A stretch of DNA of 64,000 nucleotides from Rhizobiaceae bacterium (GTDB lineage Bacteria; Pseudomonadota; Alphaproteobacteria; Rhizobiales; Rhizobiaceae), in contig JAHBYU010000016.1 in the NCBI GenBank assembly GCA_019635775.1, forward strand, positions 43,159 to 107,158, in the 5' to 3' direction. This document shows, one piece after another, positions 28,156-39,966 of the stretch (position 1 is its first letter; the number at the start of each line of letters is the position of its first letter). The position numbers and the translations under genes are program-made. The notes below the pieces were generated by a model. That model had not been told where the DNA came from, did not search any database, and was given only the letters and a program-made list of their open reading frames with translations.

Positions 28156-29442
28156 ATGCCCGCGATGCTTCGCCTCACCGCCATATTGATGACCGCATTG
28201 TGCATGCTGAGCCTCACGGCAGGCGCCCGGGCTGCCACTTTCGGCTCGAACCACGCCGTCGTGATCGGTGTCGATGAATATGGCGGACGATGGCCATCGT
28301 TGCGCTATGCCGTCGCGGACGCCCGGCGCGTGGCGCATTTTCTTGAAGCGCAGGGGTACAGCGTGACATTGCTTCTCGATGCAGAGGCGACGCGTGAATC
28401 GATCCTTGGCGCTTTCCGGGAAGCTGCGACAAACCTCGGCCAGGATGACCGTTTTCTTTTCTATTTTGGCGGTCACGGCCATACCGACCGGCTGGTCGGC
28501 ACGGAGCAGGGATATCTCGTTCCGTCCGGGGCAACGGGCATTGGCGGAATGATTGCGATGGAAGAGATCCGCAACCTTTCCGGTTTGATGAACAATGTCC
28601 GCCACCAGCTCTTCGTGCTGAACTCCTGTTATGGCGGCACGATCGGCACGCTTCGCGGCGCCGTGTCGCTGGTCCGCAAGGAGCGTCCCGATTATCTGGA
28701 GCAGATTTCGCAGCGCCCTGCCCGGCAGTTCATGGCGGCTGGCGGCCCCGACCAGCAGGTGCTCGACGGCGGGCCCGGGGGCTTGAGCTGGTTCACGCAC
28801 TATTTCCTCGAAGCCGTGGAGGACGGTGGCGCGGACCTCGATGGCGACGGCATAGTTACCTTTCCCGAGATGCAGGCCTACCTCCTGCCGCGCGCCAGCA
28901 ATGGCACGCAGACGCCGACATCGGGCGCACTCCCGGGCCACGCGTTCGGCGAATACATGTTTGACGTGGCGGCGGCGAAATCGGCGCAACCCCTGGAAGA
29001 GTTCAGCGTCGCCGGGGTCGAGTCTGCGCAGGCATCAACAGCCGAAAGCCCCCAGTTGCGCAACATCGCGATGGATTTCGATGCGATGCAGCAGCCGATC
29101 CACGCGCTCTATGCCGCTTGGGAAGAACTGGACCTCGATGCATATGCGGCGCAGTGGTCGGCCAGCGCCGTGCAGCATGTCGGTGGCAAGAAGCGCGGCT
29201 TTGCCGACATCATCGCCCGGCGCGCCAAGCTCTTTCCGCGATTGGCGCGCGTTGAGGTCGAACGTTACCAGGTCTGGTATCGCGGCTTCGATGAAGGCGT
29301 CGCCTCGTTCGACGCGTCATACGACATGGCCTTCTATTTCAAGAACGGCAAGGTGCTTCGCGAAAGTGAACGCGAGACCTATTCGACGCGCAAGGTCGAA
29401 GGCCGCTGGCTCATTGTCGAAAACCGGGACTACCTCCGCTAG
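28156..29442 (+). CDS. Exported caspase-like protease with EF-hand and NTF2-like domain
   Basis: A 428-residue protein. A signal peptide (about 1-27) is followed by a caspase p20-type domain (32-215) with the catalytic pair His107 (YFGGHGH) and Cys158 (LNSCYGG). Next comes an EF-hand-like calcium loop at 227-238 (DLDGDGIVTFPE) with acidic residues at positions 1, 3, 5 and 12, and a C-terminal NTF2/SnoaL-like domain (about 312-428). Bacterial caspase homologues (metacaspase/orthocaspase relatives) usually cleave after basic residues and are often calcium-dependent; function here is unknown. ATG 28156 has GGAG upstream; an upstream frame to 27988 is not preferred because the signal peptide would be internal. 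Confidence 0.85.
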   Translation: MPAMLRLTAILMTALCMLSLTAGARAATFGSNHAVVIGVDEYGGRWPSLRYAVADARRVAHFLEAQGYSVTLLLDAEATRESILGAFREAATNLGQDDRFLFYFGGHGHTDRLVGTEQGYLVPSGATGIGGMIAMEEIRNLSGLMNNVRHQLFVLNSCYGGTIGTLRGAVSLVRKERPDYLEQISQRPARQFMAAGGPDQQVLDGGPGGLSWFTHYFLEAVEDGGADLDGDGIVTFPEMQAYLLPRASNGTQTPTSGALPGHAFGEYMFDVAAAKSAQPLEEFSVAGVESAQASTAESPQLRNIAMDFDAMQQPIHALYAAWEELDLDAYAAQWSASAVQHVGGKKRGFADIIARRAKLFPRLARVEVERYQVWYRGFDEGVASFDASYDMAFYFKNGKVLRESERETYSTRKVEGRWLIVENRDYLR

Positions 29443-29491
29443 CCGGGCTGTGGAAAAGCCGTCGCCTGCGCCCATTCAGTGTCAGGAGGCT

Positions 29492-29506
29492 GTTCGACCT
29501 TTGTTC
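29492..29506. promoter_or_regulatory. LexA (SOS) box upstream of uvrA
   Basis: GTTC-GACCTTT-GTTC exactly fits the alphaproteobacterial LexA consensus and sits 152 bases before the uvrA start. uvrA is a typical LexA target in this class. Confidence 0.8.
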
Positions 29507-29657
29507 TTTTCGCTTGCCGGACCTCTATCCGGAGGCTAGACCGTCTGCGGGGAAGGAAGCGGCTCTCGACGTAGCGGCAAAAACACCTAAATAGGGGCTT
29601 GGCCGGCCAGTACCCTGCCATCCCGATATCGATTACAGACGAGGCTGCGGACCGGTC

Positions 29658-32579
<2,922 letters not shown>

Positions 32580-32593
32580 GATGCCAAGCTGGT

Positions 32594-32904
32594 GTGCAAC
32601 GCGTGGAAAATTTAGTTGATCGACTAAGAGACCTTCAAGCTGAGGCTATTCAATTAGCTGGCACAGATTTTCCGTTTGATCTCCACGCTGCAAGAAAAAT
32701 CTATGAGGAGCGCATCCAACAGTTGGAACACTCCAAGGAAAACTTGGTTGGCGCAAAGCAATTGTTGTTCTCGAGGAGGAATGCGAGGAGTTCTCCAATA
32801 TAGCTGGCCTAGGGCAAATTCGCTACCCGAAGGGAAACATAGGCGCTGCATTCGAAGACATCAGGTCAGTTTTGGAGCGCGAAGGACTTCTGCGCTCCAG
32901 TTAG
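32594..32904 (+). pseudogene. Frameshifted small hypothetical gene
   Basis: Two overlapping frames read as one protein of about 103 residues. The first (GTG 32594 to about 32757) gives a helical, charged sequence such as AARKIYEERIQQLEHSKENL. The second continues to a stop at 32902-32904 with AIVVLEEECEEFSNIAGLGQ and FEDIRSVLEREGLL. Restoring one base in the A run at 32755-32757 would join them. It is AT-richer than uvrA and is either a decayed gene or a sequencing error. No family recognised. Confidence 0.5.
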
Positions 32905-32959
32905 CCTTAAGCACAATCGGTAGCCTCCATCGCCAGAAACTCCCGATAAAATCATGCAG

Positions 32960-34285
32960 CTAGCGAAACGGTTGGACTTGTCCAACCCACTTGGCCGCCA
33001 GACGATGCGAATAGACTCCTTGGTATCCGCAAAGCTTGAGCAACATTACCTCGATGTACCATTGCGCAAGTTTCGACGCCTCTGGAACCGCCGAAGGAAT
33101 TTTCCTCGGTAAGAGGCGTTTTGGATGCACCAGCTCATTGCGAAGTCTTGTTATGGCTTCTGGTCCGTCCGAGAACGCGCCCTGCCTGTGCCACAGCCGC
33201 ATTGTTTTGCAGAAAGCAGGAATTTCCACACGGATTTTCAAGTGTTGGCAGGCCGCTCTAATTCTCTCTGCGGCGTTCGCCTTCCTTGGAAGTGTAACTC
33301 CAGCCTTACTGAGGACCGACATAGACAAACCTTCGAGAGCGGCCTGAGAGAGTATTAGTCCGCCATCGACGCCAGGTCCTTCGCCCGCACGATTGCTTCG
33401 TAGATACCAATGAAGGGCCGCGTATCCTGCCTTTGCCAGAAGCGGATCATGCATCAGCCTCACAAATCCAGGAAAAGCGGCACAGAGAGTCTCCCCGTGG
33501 TGAATATCAAACCAGCTTCGGCAGACCTGCCATGGGGTTGCTATGCGTTGGCTCCAGTCTTCGTACAACTCATTGCCGTTTCGGTCATAACCGACGGTGC
33601 CAAACACAGATGTCCACGAGCCGCGCGCGAACGATAGGAACCGCTGTAAATCGTGAATTATCATTTCCAGTTGTTTGCATGTGAACACCCTGCGGTCCGC
33701 TCGGATTATACGAGCGACGTGGGTGATTGCGTTACCGCCTTTGCTTTTGAGTTGCTCAACAATCGCGTGTGTTGAAGGAAGCGCCTGAAGTTCGATGTCC
33801 CAATCTGAGTTCCGAAAGACAACGCGTCCTAGCCGTCGATTTGCATGCTGAAAGTCACTCGTGCTACCGCCAAGGCAGTAAAACTCGGGAAAGTTGAGGA
33901 TGTGAACTATTGCTGATGACAGCCGAACTCGACCATCGCGAACTTGCGTGAATGCCGATCCGTTGACCAACAGCCACACCTTTCCGCCGTGGCCACTGAT
34001 TTGTGATTTGGTCGCGATGACAGGGATAACCTGACCGCGGGCGCCGAACTTCATCTTGAGGTCGGGATCATCGGCGATTGTGTATCCATCGAAGGTCGTG
34101 TCGACCTCCACGACTACCCGCTCTTTGTCGGTCAACTCAAGACGAGCTTTACCAAAACTCGTAACAGTTGCCCTACTCGTTCGAAGCTCAACAGGTGCAG
34201 TCCCCAAATCAATCGCAGTGTTAGCGGTCGCCGCCACATACTTAGGAATAATGCGTGGGACATTTGCTGGTACCTTGTTCATCAT
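32960..34285 (-). CDS. HEPN-domain protein, putative defence or RNase protein
   Basis: A 441-residue protein counted from the ATG at 34285. Near the C-terminus the motif RLRNELVH (Arg382-x4-His387) fits the R-x4-6-H catalytic signature of HEPN ribonucleases, set between helices as in ApeA-like and other abortive-infection proteins. The N-terminal half is mostly predicted beta and I do not recognise it. The frame is open further to 34480 and there encodes a PIN-domain (VapC) tail, so a read-through fusion is possible. Base composition is lower in GC than the neighbours, suggesting transfer. The functional call is tentative. Confidence 0.6.
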   Translation of the reverse strand: MMNKVPANVPRIIPKYVAATANTAIDLGTAPVELRTSRATVTSFGKARLELTDKERVVVEVDTTFDGYTIADDPDLKMKFGARGQVIPVIATKSQISGHGGKVWLLVNGSAFTQVRDGRVRLSSAIVHILNFPEFYCLGGSTSDFQHANRRLGRVVFRNSDWDIELQALPSTHAIVEQLKSKGGNAITHVARIIRADRRVFTCKQLEMIIHDLQRFLSFARGSWTSVFGTVGYDRNGNELYEDWSQRIATPWQVCRSWFDIHHGETLCAAFPGFVRLMHDPLLAKAGYAALHWYLRSNRAGEGPGVDGGLILSQAALEGLSMSVLSKAGVTLPRKANAAERIRAACQHLKIRVEIPAFCKTMRLWHRQGAFSDGPEAITRLRNELVHPKRLLPRKIPSAVPEASKLAQWYIEVMLLKLCGYQGVYSHRLAAKWVGQVQPFR

Positions 34286-34321
34286 CCCCACAGCACCTCC
34301 GCTCCCATCCCCCTCCAACCC

Positions 34322-34480
34322 CTCGTCCATCGACACCAGCGCCAGCCCCTCCACCATCGCCTGCGCCACGAGCATCCGGTCGAATGAGTGACGATGCTCC
34401 CTTGCAAGCCCTCCCGCCCCCATCGCGTGCGCGGCCGAAAGCGGCAGTAGGTCGAACCCTTGCGCCGCTCCCGTCCCCCT
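34322..34480 (-). pseudogene. vapC (PIN toxin) 3' remnant
   Basis: In frame with, and upstream of, the HEPN gene the translation reads GFDLLPLSAAHAMGAGGLA, then HRHSFDRMLVAQAMVEGLAL and VSMDE. This is the C-terminal half of a VapC-type PIN nuclease (usual form HRDPFDRMLIAQA). The N-terminal half with the first active-site acids is absent; the acylase stop codon lies exactly where it should be. No vapB antitoxin is seen. Confidence 0.65.
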
Positions 34481-35570
34481 ACTTCACATCGACAGCCATG
34501 AAGGTGAATGGCTCAGCCGGCACAAACTCCTTCGCGACGTTTCCGGCGTGGACCGCGCCGCCGGCCACCGTCAGCTTCTTCACGGGCGTGCCCTCCGAAA
34601 ATTCTAGGTCGGCAAGGGGCACCCAGAAGGTGTTGGGGCTGGTCGCGCTGTCGAAGAAGTAGACCTTGTTCTTCTGGTCCGCGACCGTGCGCCAGATCGT
34701 TGAGGAGATGTTCGGTGCGCCGGGCGTGGTGATGCCGAGCGGGACCGAAACGGAGCGCATGACGCTCAGCACGCTCGCGGCGGCCTGGTTCTGGTAGCTC
34801 TGGTCCGGCACGGCCTTGATGTAGCCCGGCGCGACGTCGGTCGGGATCGCCTCTATGAGAAAGGACGCCCGGGCGAAGCGGTCGGCCGCGCGATTGGTGC
34901 CCGGCATGAAGGTCAGGCCGCCGATTTCCTTCCAGTAGGCGTTCAGCGCGAGCTGCTGATCGTAGGTCGGCGAATTGGTGAGGACGCGATACTCCTTGCC
35001 GTGGTGGATGACGAGCTTTCCGGCGATATATTCGAAGATCGCGGAATCGCCGCTGGCGTCCGAGATGGCGAGGTGCAGTTGCGCCGTCTTGCCGTTGGGA
35101 AGTTCGGCGGTGACGACGCGGAACGGTTCCTTTTCGAGTTCAGCGACCGCCTCGCCGACAGTTGCGAAATTGTCGAGCACATACTGGGCCCACAGCGCCA
35201 TCGACAAAGCGGGTTTTCCCTCCGTCGTGCCGTAGTCGGACTCGGCGAGGAACAGGAGATTTGCGACAAGGCCCTTCTCGTTCATGCCGTCGGCCGAACC
35301 GAGTTCATATCCGGAAGCGACGACGCTGCCATATTTCGCGGTCCATTTTGGCGTGTTCGCGCCGGCGGCGCCGTCGCGCTCGACCCCGCGCGGGAACGCC
35401 CAGAGGTTGGTGTGCATGTCTTCCGCCCAGTCCATCGACCGGCCGGTAATCACCGTGTCTGCCGTTCCCATGTAGACGGCGCGGGTGCATGCGGCCGCTG
35501 GCGAGAGGCTCGTCGCTGCGAGTGCTGCCGCGCAAGTGATGGTCGAAAGCATGGAAAAAATGCGTGTCAC
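34479..35570 (-). CDS. Exported linear amide C-N hydrolase (choloylglycine hydrolase family)
   Basis: A 363-residue Ntn hydrolase of the penicillin V acylase/bile salt hydrolase family. A signal peptide ends just before the nucleophile: SPAAA is followed by CTRAVYMG, so Cys becomes the mature N-terminus in the periplasm. Further family motifs are GRSMDWAEDM, NEKGLVANLL and LTNSPTYDQQL. In other Gram-negative bacteria such enzymes can cleave N-acyl homoserine lactones or penicillin V; substrate here is unknown. GTG 35570 with GGAGGG five bases before it is the best start. Confidence 0.88.
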   Translation of the reverse strand: MTRIFSMLSTITCAAALAATSLSPAAACTRAVYMGTADTVITGRSMDWAEDMHTNLWAFPRGVERDGAAGANTPKWTAKYGSVVASGYELGSADGMNEKGLVANLLFLAESDYGTTEGKPALSMALWAQYVLDNFATVGEAVAELEKEPFRVVTAELPNGKTAQLHLAISDASGDSAIFEYIAGKLVIHHGKEYRVLTNSPTYDQQLALNAYWKEIGGLTFMPGTNRAADRFARASFLIEAIPTDVAPGYIKAVPDQSYQNQAAASVLSVMRSVSVPLGITTPGAPNISSTIWRTVADQKNKVYFFDSATSPNTFWVPLADLEFSEGTPVKKLTVAGGAVHAGNVAKEFVPAEPFTFMAVDVK

Positions 35571-35724
35571 GGGATCCCTCCTGGGCTGAACAACTGCAGC
35601 CGACAAGCTGCGTGGCAGGAATCCGGATGCTTGTCTATACTGGGAGTGATCTGCCCCCGAAATTGAGCCGAGAGAAAAATACAGTAGATATTTAGCCGAT
35701 CCTGATTGAACCGGCCGGAATTTC

Positions 35725-37002
35725 TCAGAGCTGAGACCTCAGCCAGCTCGCCAGCCAGTCCGTCACCTTTTCGCGCAGCGGCCGCGCCTGCCATTCCTGC
35801 AGCGTGATCTCGCGGGAACGGCGCAAGTCTTCCTCGAACACATCGATCTGCGTGGCGGTGAAGTCGGCGCCGTAGACGTTCAGGCTGGCTTCGTCGTTCA
35901 GCCTGAGCGAGCGTTCGTCGAAATTGGTCGAGCCGAAGCTTGTCCAGACGTCGTCGACGATCAGCACCTTGGGGTGGTACATGGTCGGCTGGAATTCGTG
36001 GATGCGCACGCCGGCCTCCAGCAACTCGCCCCAGAAGTGCCGCGACGCCTTGCGCACCAGCGGCACGTCGGTCAGGTGGTTGGGCACGATCACCTCCACC
36101 GTCACGCCGCGCCGGCGCGCGTCGAGGATCTGCGCGAGCGCCGTCTCGTCGGGGACGAAATAGGCCATGCCGATGCGTATGCGCTGCGTCGCTGAAGCGA
36201 TTGCGGTCAGGAACATCAGCTCCATGTCCTGCGAGCCGTTGGGCTGCGACGAGAGCACGAACTGCGCGTCGAGGTCGCCGGTCGGCTCCAGCGGGGGGTA
36301 GAAGCCGTCGCCCGCCAGCGTCTCGCCGGTTGCCTCCAGCCAGTTCTCTGCAAACCCAGCCTGGAAGGCCGCCACGACCGGCCCGGTGACGTGGTAGTGC
36401 GTGTCGCGCCATTCGTCGGGGTTGCGGGCATCGCCCTGCCACTTGTCGGCAATGCCGACACCGCCTGTGAACGCCACGCGGCCGTCGACGATCATGAGCT
36501 TGCGATGCGTCCGGTTGTTGACGCGGTCCAGCGTATACCAGTGCACCGGGCGGAAGCGCACGAACTCCACGCCTGCGTCCGTCATGATCTGGATCAGTTC
36601 CTCGTCGAACGGCAGGCTGCCGACCCAGTCGATCAGCACGCGCACCTTTACCCCATCGTGCGCTTTCGCGGCGAGCGCGCGGGCGAACTCGTAGCCGATG
36701 TCGCCGGACCAGTAGATGTAGGTCTCAAGATTGATGGAGGTGCGCGCCTCTGCGATCGCCGCCAGCATCGAAGGGAAGATCTCGTCGCCGTTGACAAGCG
36801 TCTGGATGGCATTTCCGCCCGCGATCGCGCCGTTCGAATAGCCGGCCATCGTGCGCTGGAACTGCTCGTCCGTCGCTGCGAAAGCATGCGGCACGGTTTT
36901 GCGAACGATGCGCGTTTCCGGCATCAGGTTGACAACCAGCAGGGTCGCAACGGCGCCAAAGGCCGCCGCGGCCATGAGAAGCAGGATTTTGCCGACGCGC
37001 AT
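35725..37002 (-). CDS. Phospholipase D-type cardiolipin synthase-like protein
   Basis: A 425-residue membrane-anchored protein with one N-terminal helix (5-25) and two HKD motifs: His166-Lys168-Asp173 (RTHRKLMIVDGRVAFTGG) and His343-Lys345-Asp350 (YHPKVLIVDDVWTSFGSTNFD). This two-HKD layout is that of bacterial cardiolipin synthases, which join two phosphatidylglycerols or related lipids. It stands as a single gene. Confidence 0.88.
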   Translation of the reverse strand: MRVGKILLLMAAAAFGAVATLLVVNLMPETRIVRKTVPHAFAATDEQFQRTMAGYSNGAIAGGNAIQTLVNGDEIFPSMLAAIAEARTSINLETYIYWSGDIGYEFARALAAKAHDGVKVRVLIDWVGSLPFDEELIQIMTDAGVEFVRFRPVHWYTLDRVNNRTHRKLMIVDGRVAFTGGVGIADKWQGDARNPDEWRDTHYHVTGPVVAAFQAGFAENWLEATGETLAGDGFYPPLEPTGDLDAQFVLSSQPNGSQDMELMFLTAIASATQRIRIGMAYFVPDETALAQILDARRRGVTVEVIVPNHLTDVPLVRKASRHFWGELLEAGVRIHEFQPTMYHPKVLIVDDVWTSFGSTNFDERSLRLNDEASLNVYGADFTATQIDVFEEDLRRSREITLQEWQARPLREKVTDWLASWLRSQL

Positions 37003-37181
37003 TCCCCCTCCGAAGCGTGCACGAACCGGCGACGGGCGTCAGCCGGAATGCACCGCAACGCCTTTGCCAGCGGAAGGTTCCGCGCCGGCCCTCCAGCAGG
37101 CCTTTCCGCTCTCCTGGCGACCGGCCGAATCCGTAGCGCGGCGGTTGATCAGCGCGGCAGCGCCATATGGTGGCGGTCGGC

Positions 37182-38187
37182 TCAGCCTGCCGCCCTTAGC
37201 GCGCTCGGATTGACGCCTGTTGCGTTGCGGAAGGCGCGGCTGAAATTGGCCGGTGTTGAATAGCCGAGTTCGGTTGCGATGCGGGTGATGGATCCATTCG
37301 AGTACCGGAGCAGTTCATCGGCACGTTTCGCCCGGACCATGTTCACCAGTGTCCGAAAATCCCTTCCCTCGCGATTCAACTCGCGCTGCAGTGTACGGAT
37401 GCTGGTGTCCATCGCGCGTGCGGTGCTGTCGATCGAGATTGAGCCGCTCCGAACCTGCAGGCGGATGTGTTCAAAAATGACGCCCAGCGTATCGCGGGGA
37501 GCCTCGCCGCATCGGTCCCGCGCCACGTCGGCGATGGTGACGACGGGTGTAGTGCGCCGCACAGGTCGGTGCGCATCCAGGCTACTGCGACTGAACACTA
37601 TGGTGATCACCGGCGCGTCGAAGATGACAGGGCATTGGAACATGTCCTCGAACGGACCGATGTTGCGGGGCCGTGGAATGTTGAGTTCGACACGCAGCGG
37701 GTACCAGCTGGCGGACTGGAAGTGGCGGCACACGCTTGCAAGGACGCCGGCCGCGACGTTGGCTACATGAGCGTAGCCTGGATGGCCTGCAGTTGCGAAG
37801 CCGTAGCTGAAACGCCTCTTCGCCGTCAATGACGAGGCCCATCACATCGCCGGTCGAATGAAAGGGCAGCGCCTCCATGGCCCGGCCGAGCGCCGCTCCT
37901 AGTGTATCTGCAGCATAGATGTACTGGCCGTAGATCCCGTAGTTGGCGACATCCATCTGTGGCGCCATCAGCAAACCGAAATTTGCCTCGCCGGCAGCGC
38001 GCGCTGCCGTTTCCACCAGCCTCAACAGCGCTGCCTGAGGGATGAAGCAGCTCTCGCCTTCTATCGCCTCGAGATCGACGCCTGCCGTCAGAACGGCCTT
38101 GGCAAGCGCCCGCTCACCCAGTTCGTGGCGGATGAGCTGCGGCAGGCCGTGCATTGTCAGGTTCGAGATGACCGGCGTCGTCAGCAT
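37182..38187 (-). pseudogene. AraC-family regulator, frameshifted
   Basis: The N-terminal ligand-binding part (from ATG 38187, with GAGGG upstream) runs as SNLTMHGLPQLIRHELGERA through GDVMGLVIDGEEAF. Near 37810 the frame changes, and the continuation SYGFATAGHPGYAHVANVAA leads to a complete AraC helix-turn-helix domain (SIRTLQRELNREGRDFRTLV, IATELGYSTPANFSRAFRNA) ending at 37182. One extra base around 37810-37816 explains the break. Either an inactivated regulator or a sequencing error. It is divergent from the DUF1254 gene and may have controlled it. Confidence 0.75.
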
Positions 38188-38328
38188 TTTTTGCCCTCGA
38201 GGCATTTTCCCAGCCTTGGCGCAAAATGAGTGGTGACGCAACGTCGTGTCCGACAAATAGTCGTCCGCAATGGCAATGTGTGCAACAAATGCCATCCGTC
38301 ATGTTCGGCTGTCGACAAGGAGAGGGAA

Positions 38329-39855
38329 ATGGCTCAATTCATGAGGCTGGTTCGCACGACAGGCGCAGCGATTTTGCTCGGCCTCGTTGCCGCTTCGAGC
38401 GACCGTGTGGCCGCATCCGAACAGACGTTCAAGATGACAACACCTTTCGCACCCGGTGTCGCCGTACCGGATGAGGTCGAATCCTCCATCGGCAAGCTTA
38501 ATCTCGACTACGGCTACCCCTCCGCAGACACCGTTGAAAAGATCTACGACAACCTGGACCGTTCGCGTGCCCTGCAGGCTTACCTGCTGGCAATTCCGAT
38601 CGTGAACCAAGCCGGCATGCGCGAGTCGATCCGCCAGTTCGGACCGGATAACCAGACCAATGTGATCTGGGAAGATCTGCTCGGTCCGCAAACCGTGGCA
38701 CTCACCGGCAACGACAACACAATCTACAACTTCATGTGGATCGATACGTCCAAGGGACCGCTGGTGGCCGAGATTCCGCCCAAAGTGCTGGGGATGATCG
38801 ACGACTTCTGGTACAAATGGGTCGCCGATGTCGGCATCACCGGGGCCGACAAGGGCGAGGGTGGGAAATATTTGATATTGCCGCCCGGATACGGTGGCGA
38901 CATTCCGTCCGGGTATCACGTCGTGCGGCCGAGCACGTTCGGAAGCTACCTCGTCTTCCGTGCCTTCGTCGTCGACGGCTCAACCAAGCCGGGAGTCGAC
39001 TCGGTCAAGAAGAACCTGCGGATCTATTCGCTCGCCGACGCCGCCAGCCCTCCGCCAATGAATTTCGTCAATGCCTCCGGAATTCCATCGAACTTTGTTG
39101 CCCCCGGGGACTACTCGTTCTGGAGCTTGTTGAACCAGGTGATTCAGGAAGAGCCGGCGGAAGGCTCCGACCCGACGACGCTTGGACTGTTCGCCTCGAT
39201 CGGGATCGTCAAGGGTCAGCCGTTCAATCCAGACGAGCGGATGAAGGGTATCCTTACCGACGCAGCCAACATCGGGGCCGTGACGGCGCGCACCATCGCC
39301 TTCAAGGTCCGCGCCGAGGATGCGTATTTCTATCCCGACAGCACATGGCGTCTTCCATTCTTCGGCGGCTACAAGTTCGAGGTGGCCCCTGGCGTCAGCA
39401 ATCTGGATGGCGCCGTGTTCTACTACTACTTCGCAATCGGCGTGACGCCGGCGATGGAGGAGAAGATGGTAGGCCAGGGCTCGCAATACCCCTGGTCGGT
39501 CCAGGATTCGAATGGCGATCCCTTCGACGGCGGCAAAACCTACAAGATGCGCCTGCCGCCAAACATCCCGGTCAAGGATTTCTGGTCGGTCATCGTCTAC
39601 GACAACCAGACGCGCTCGATGGTCCAGACCGACCAGCAGGCGCCGAGTGTCAGCAGCCAGAGCAAGGACGTGAAGATCAATGCCGATGGGTCGGTGGATG
39701 TCTTCTTCGGTCCTAAGGCCCCGGAAGGCATGGCCAACAACTGGGTGCAGACGATCCCCGGGAAGGGCTGGTTCATGATCCTCCGCCTCTACGGTCCGCT
39801 GGAGCCGTGGTTTGACCAGACCTGGAAGCCGGGCGAGATTGAACTGGTAAGGTAG
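38329..39855 (+). CDS. DUF1254/DUF1214 exported protein
   Basis: A 508-residue protein with a signal peptide (about 1-30). The N-terminal DUF1254 region shows the family text LAIPIVNQAGMRE, GNDNTIYNFMWIDTSKGP and IPSGYHVVRPST; the C-terminal DUF1214 region shows IPVKDFWSVIVYDNQTRSM and WVQTIPGKGWFMILRLYGP. Function of the family is unknown. Start ATG 38329 follows AGGAGAGGG. A second family member lies 111 bases downstream. Confidence 0.85.
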   Translation: MAQFMRLVRTTGAAILLGLVAASSDRVAASEQTFKMTTPFAPGVAVPDEVESSIGKLNLDYGYPSADTVEKIYDNLDRSRALQAYLLAIPIVNQAGMRESIRQFGPDNQTNVIWEDLLGPQTVALTGNDNTIYNFMWIDTSKGPLVAEIPPKVLGMIDDFWYKWVADVGITGADKGEGGKYLILPPGYGGDIPSGYHVVRPSTFGSYLVFRAFVVDGSTKPGVDSVKKNLRIYSLADAASPPPMNFVNASGIPSNFVAPGDYSFWSLLNQVIQEEPAEGSDPTTLGLFASIGIVKGQPFNPDERMKGILTDAANIGAVTARTIAFKVRAEDAYFYPDSTWRLPFFGGYKFEVAPGVSNLDGAVFYYYFAIGVTPAMEEKMVGQGSQYPWSVQDSNGDPFDGGKTYKMRLPPNIPVKDFWSVIVYDNQTRSMVQTDQQAPSVSSQSKDVKINADGSVDVFFGPKAPEGMANNWVQTIPGKGWFMILRLYGPLEPWFDQTWKPGEIELVR

Positions 39856-39867
39856 CAGGCGCTGGCG

Positions 39868-39935
39868 GCAATTCGCCCTCGCGTTCCGCAATTCGCCCTC
39901 GCGTTCCGCAATTCGCCCTCGCGTTCCGCAATTCG
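39868..39935. repeat. Tandem repeat, 3.4 copies of 20 bases
   Basis: Three perfect copies of GCAATTCGCCCTCGCGTTCC at 39868, 39888 and 39908, followed by eight bases of a fourth. It fills the gap between the two DUF1254 genes and ends 31 bases before the second start codon, so its copy number sets their spacing. Confidence 0.97.
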
Positions 39936-39966
39936 ATTGTCGCTTATGTTAGCTGGAGAATGGCCA

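Noticed and set aside
39868-39935. Tandem repeat considered as a CRISPR array
   Set aside because: The copies are directly adjacent with no spacers, and no cas gene is present.
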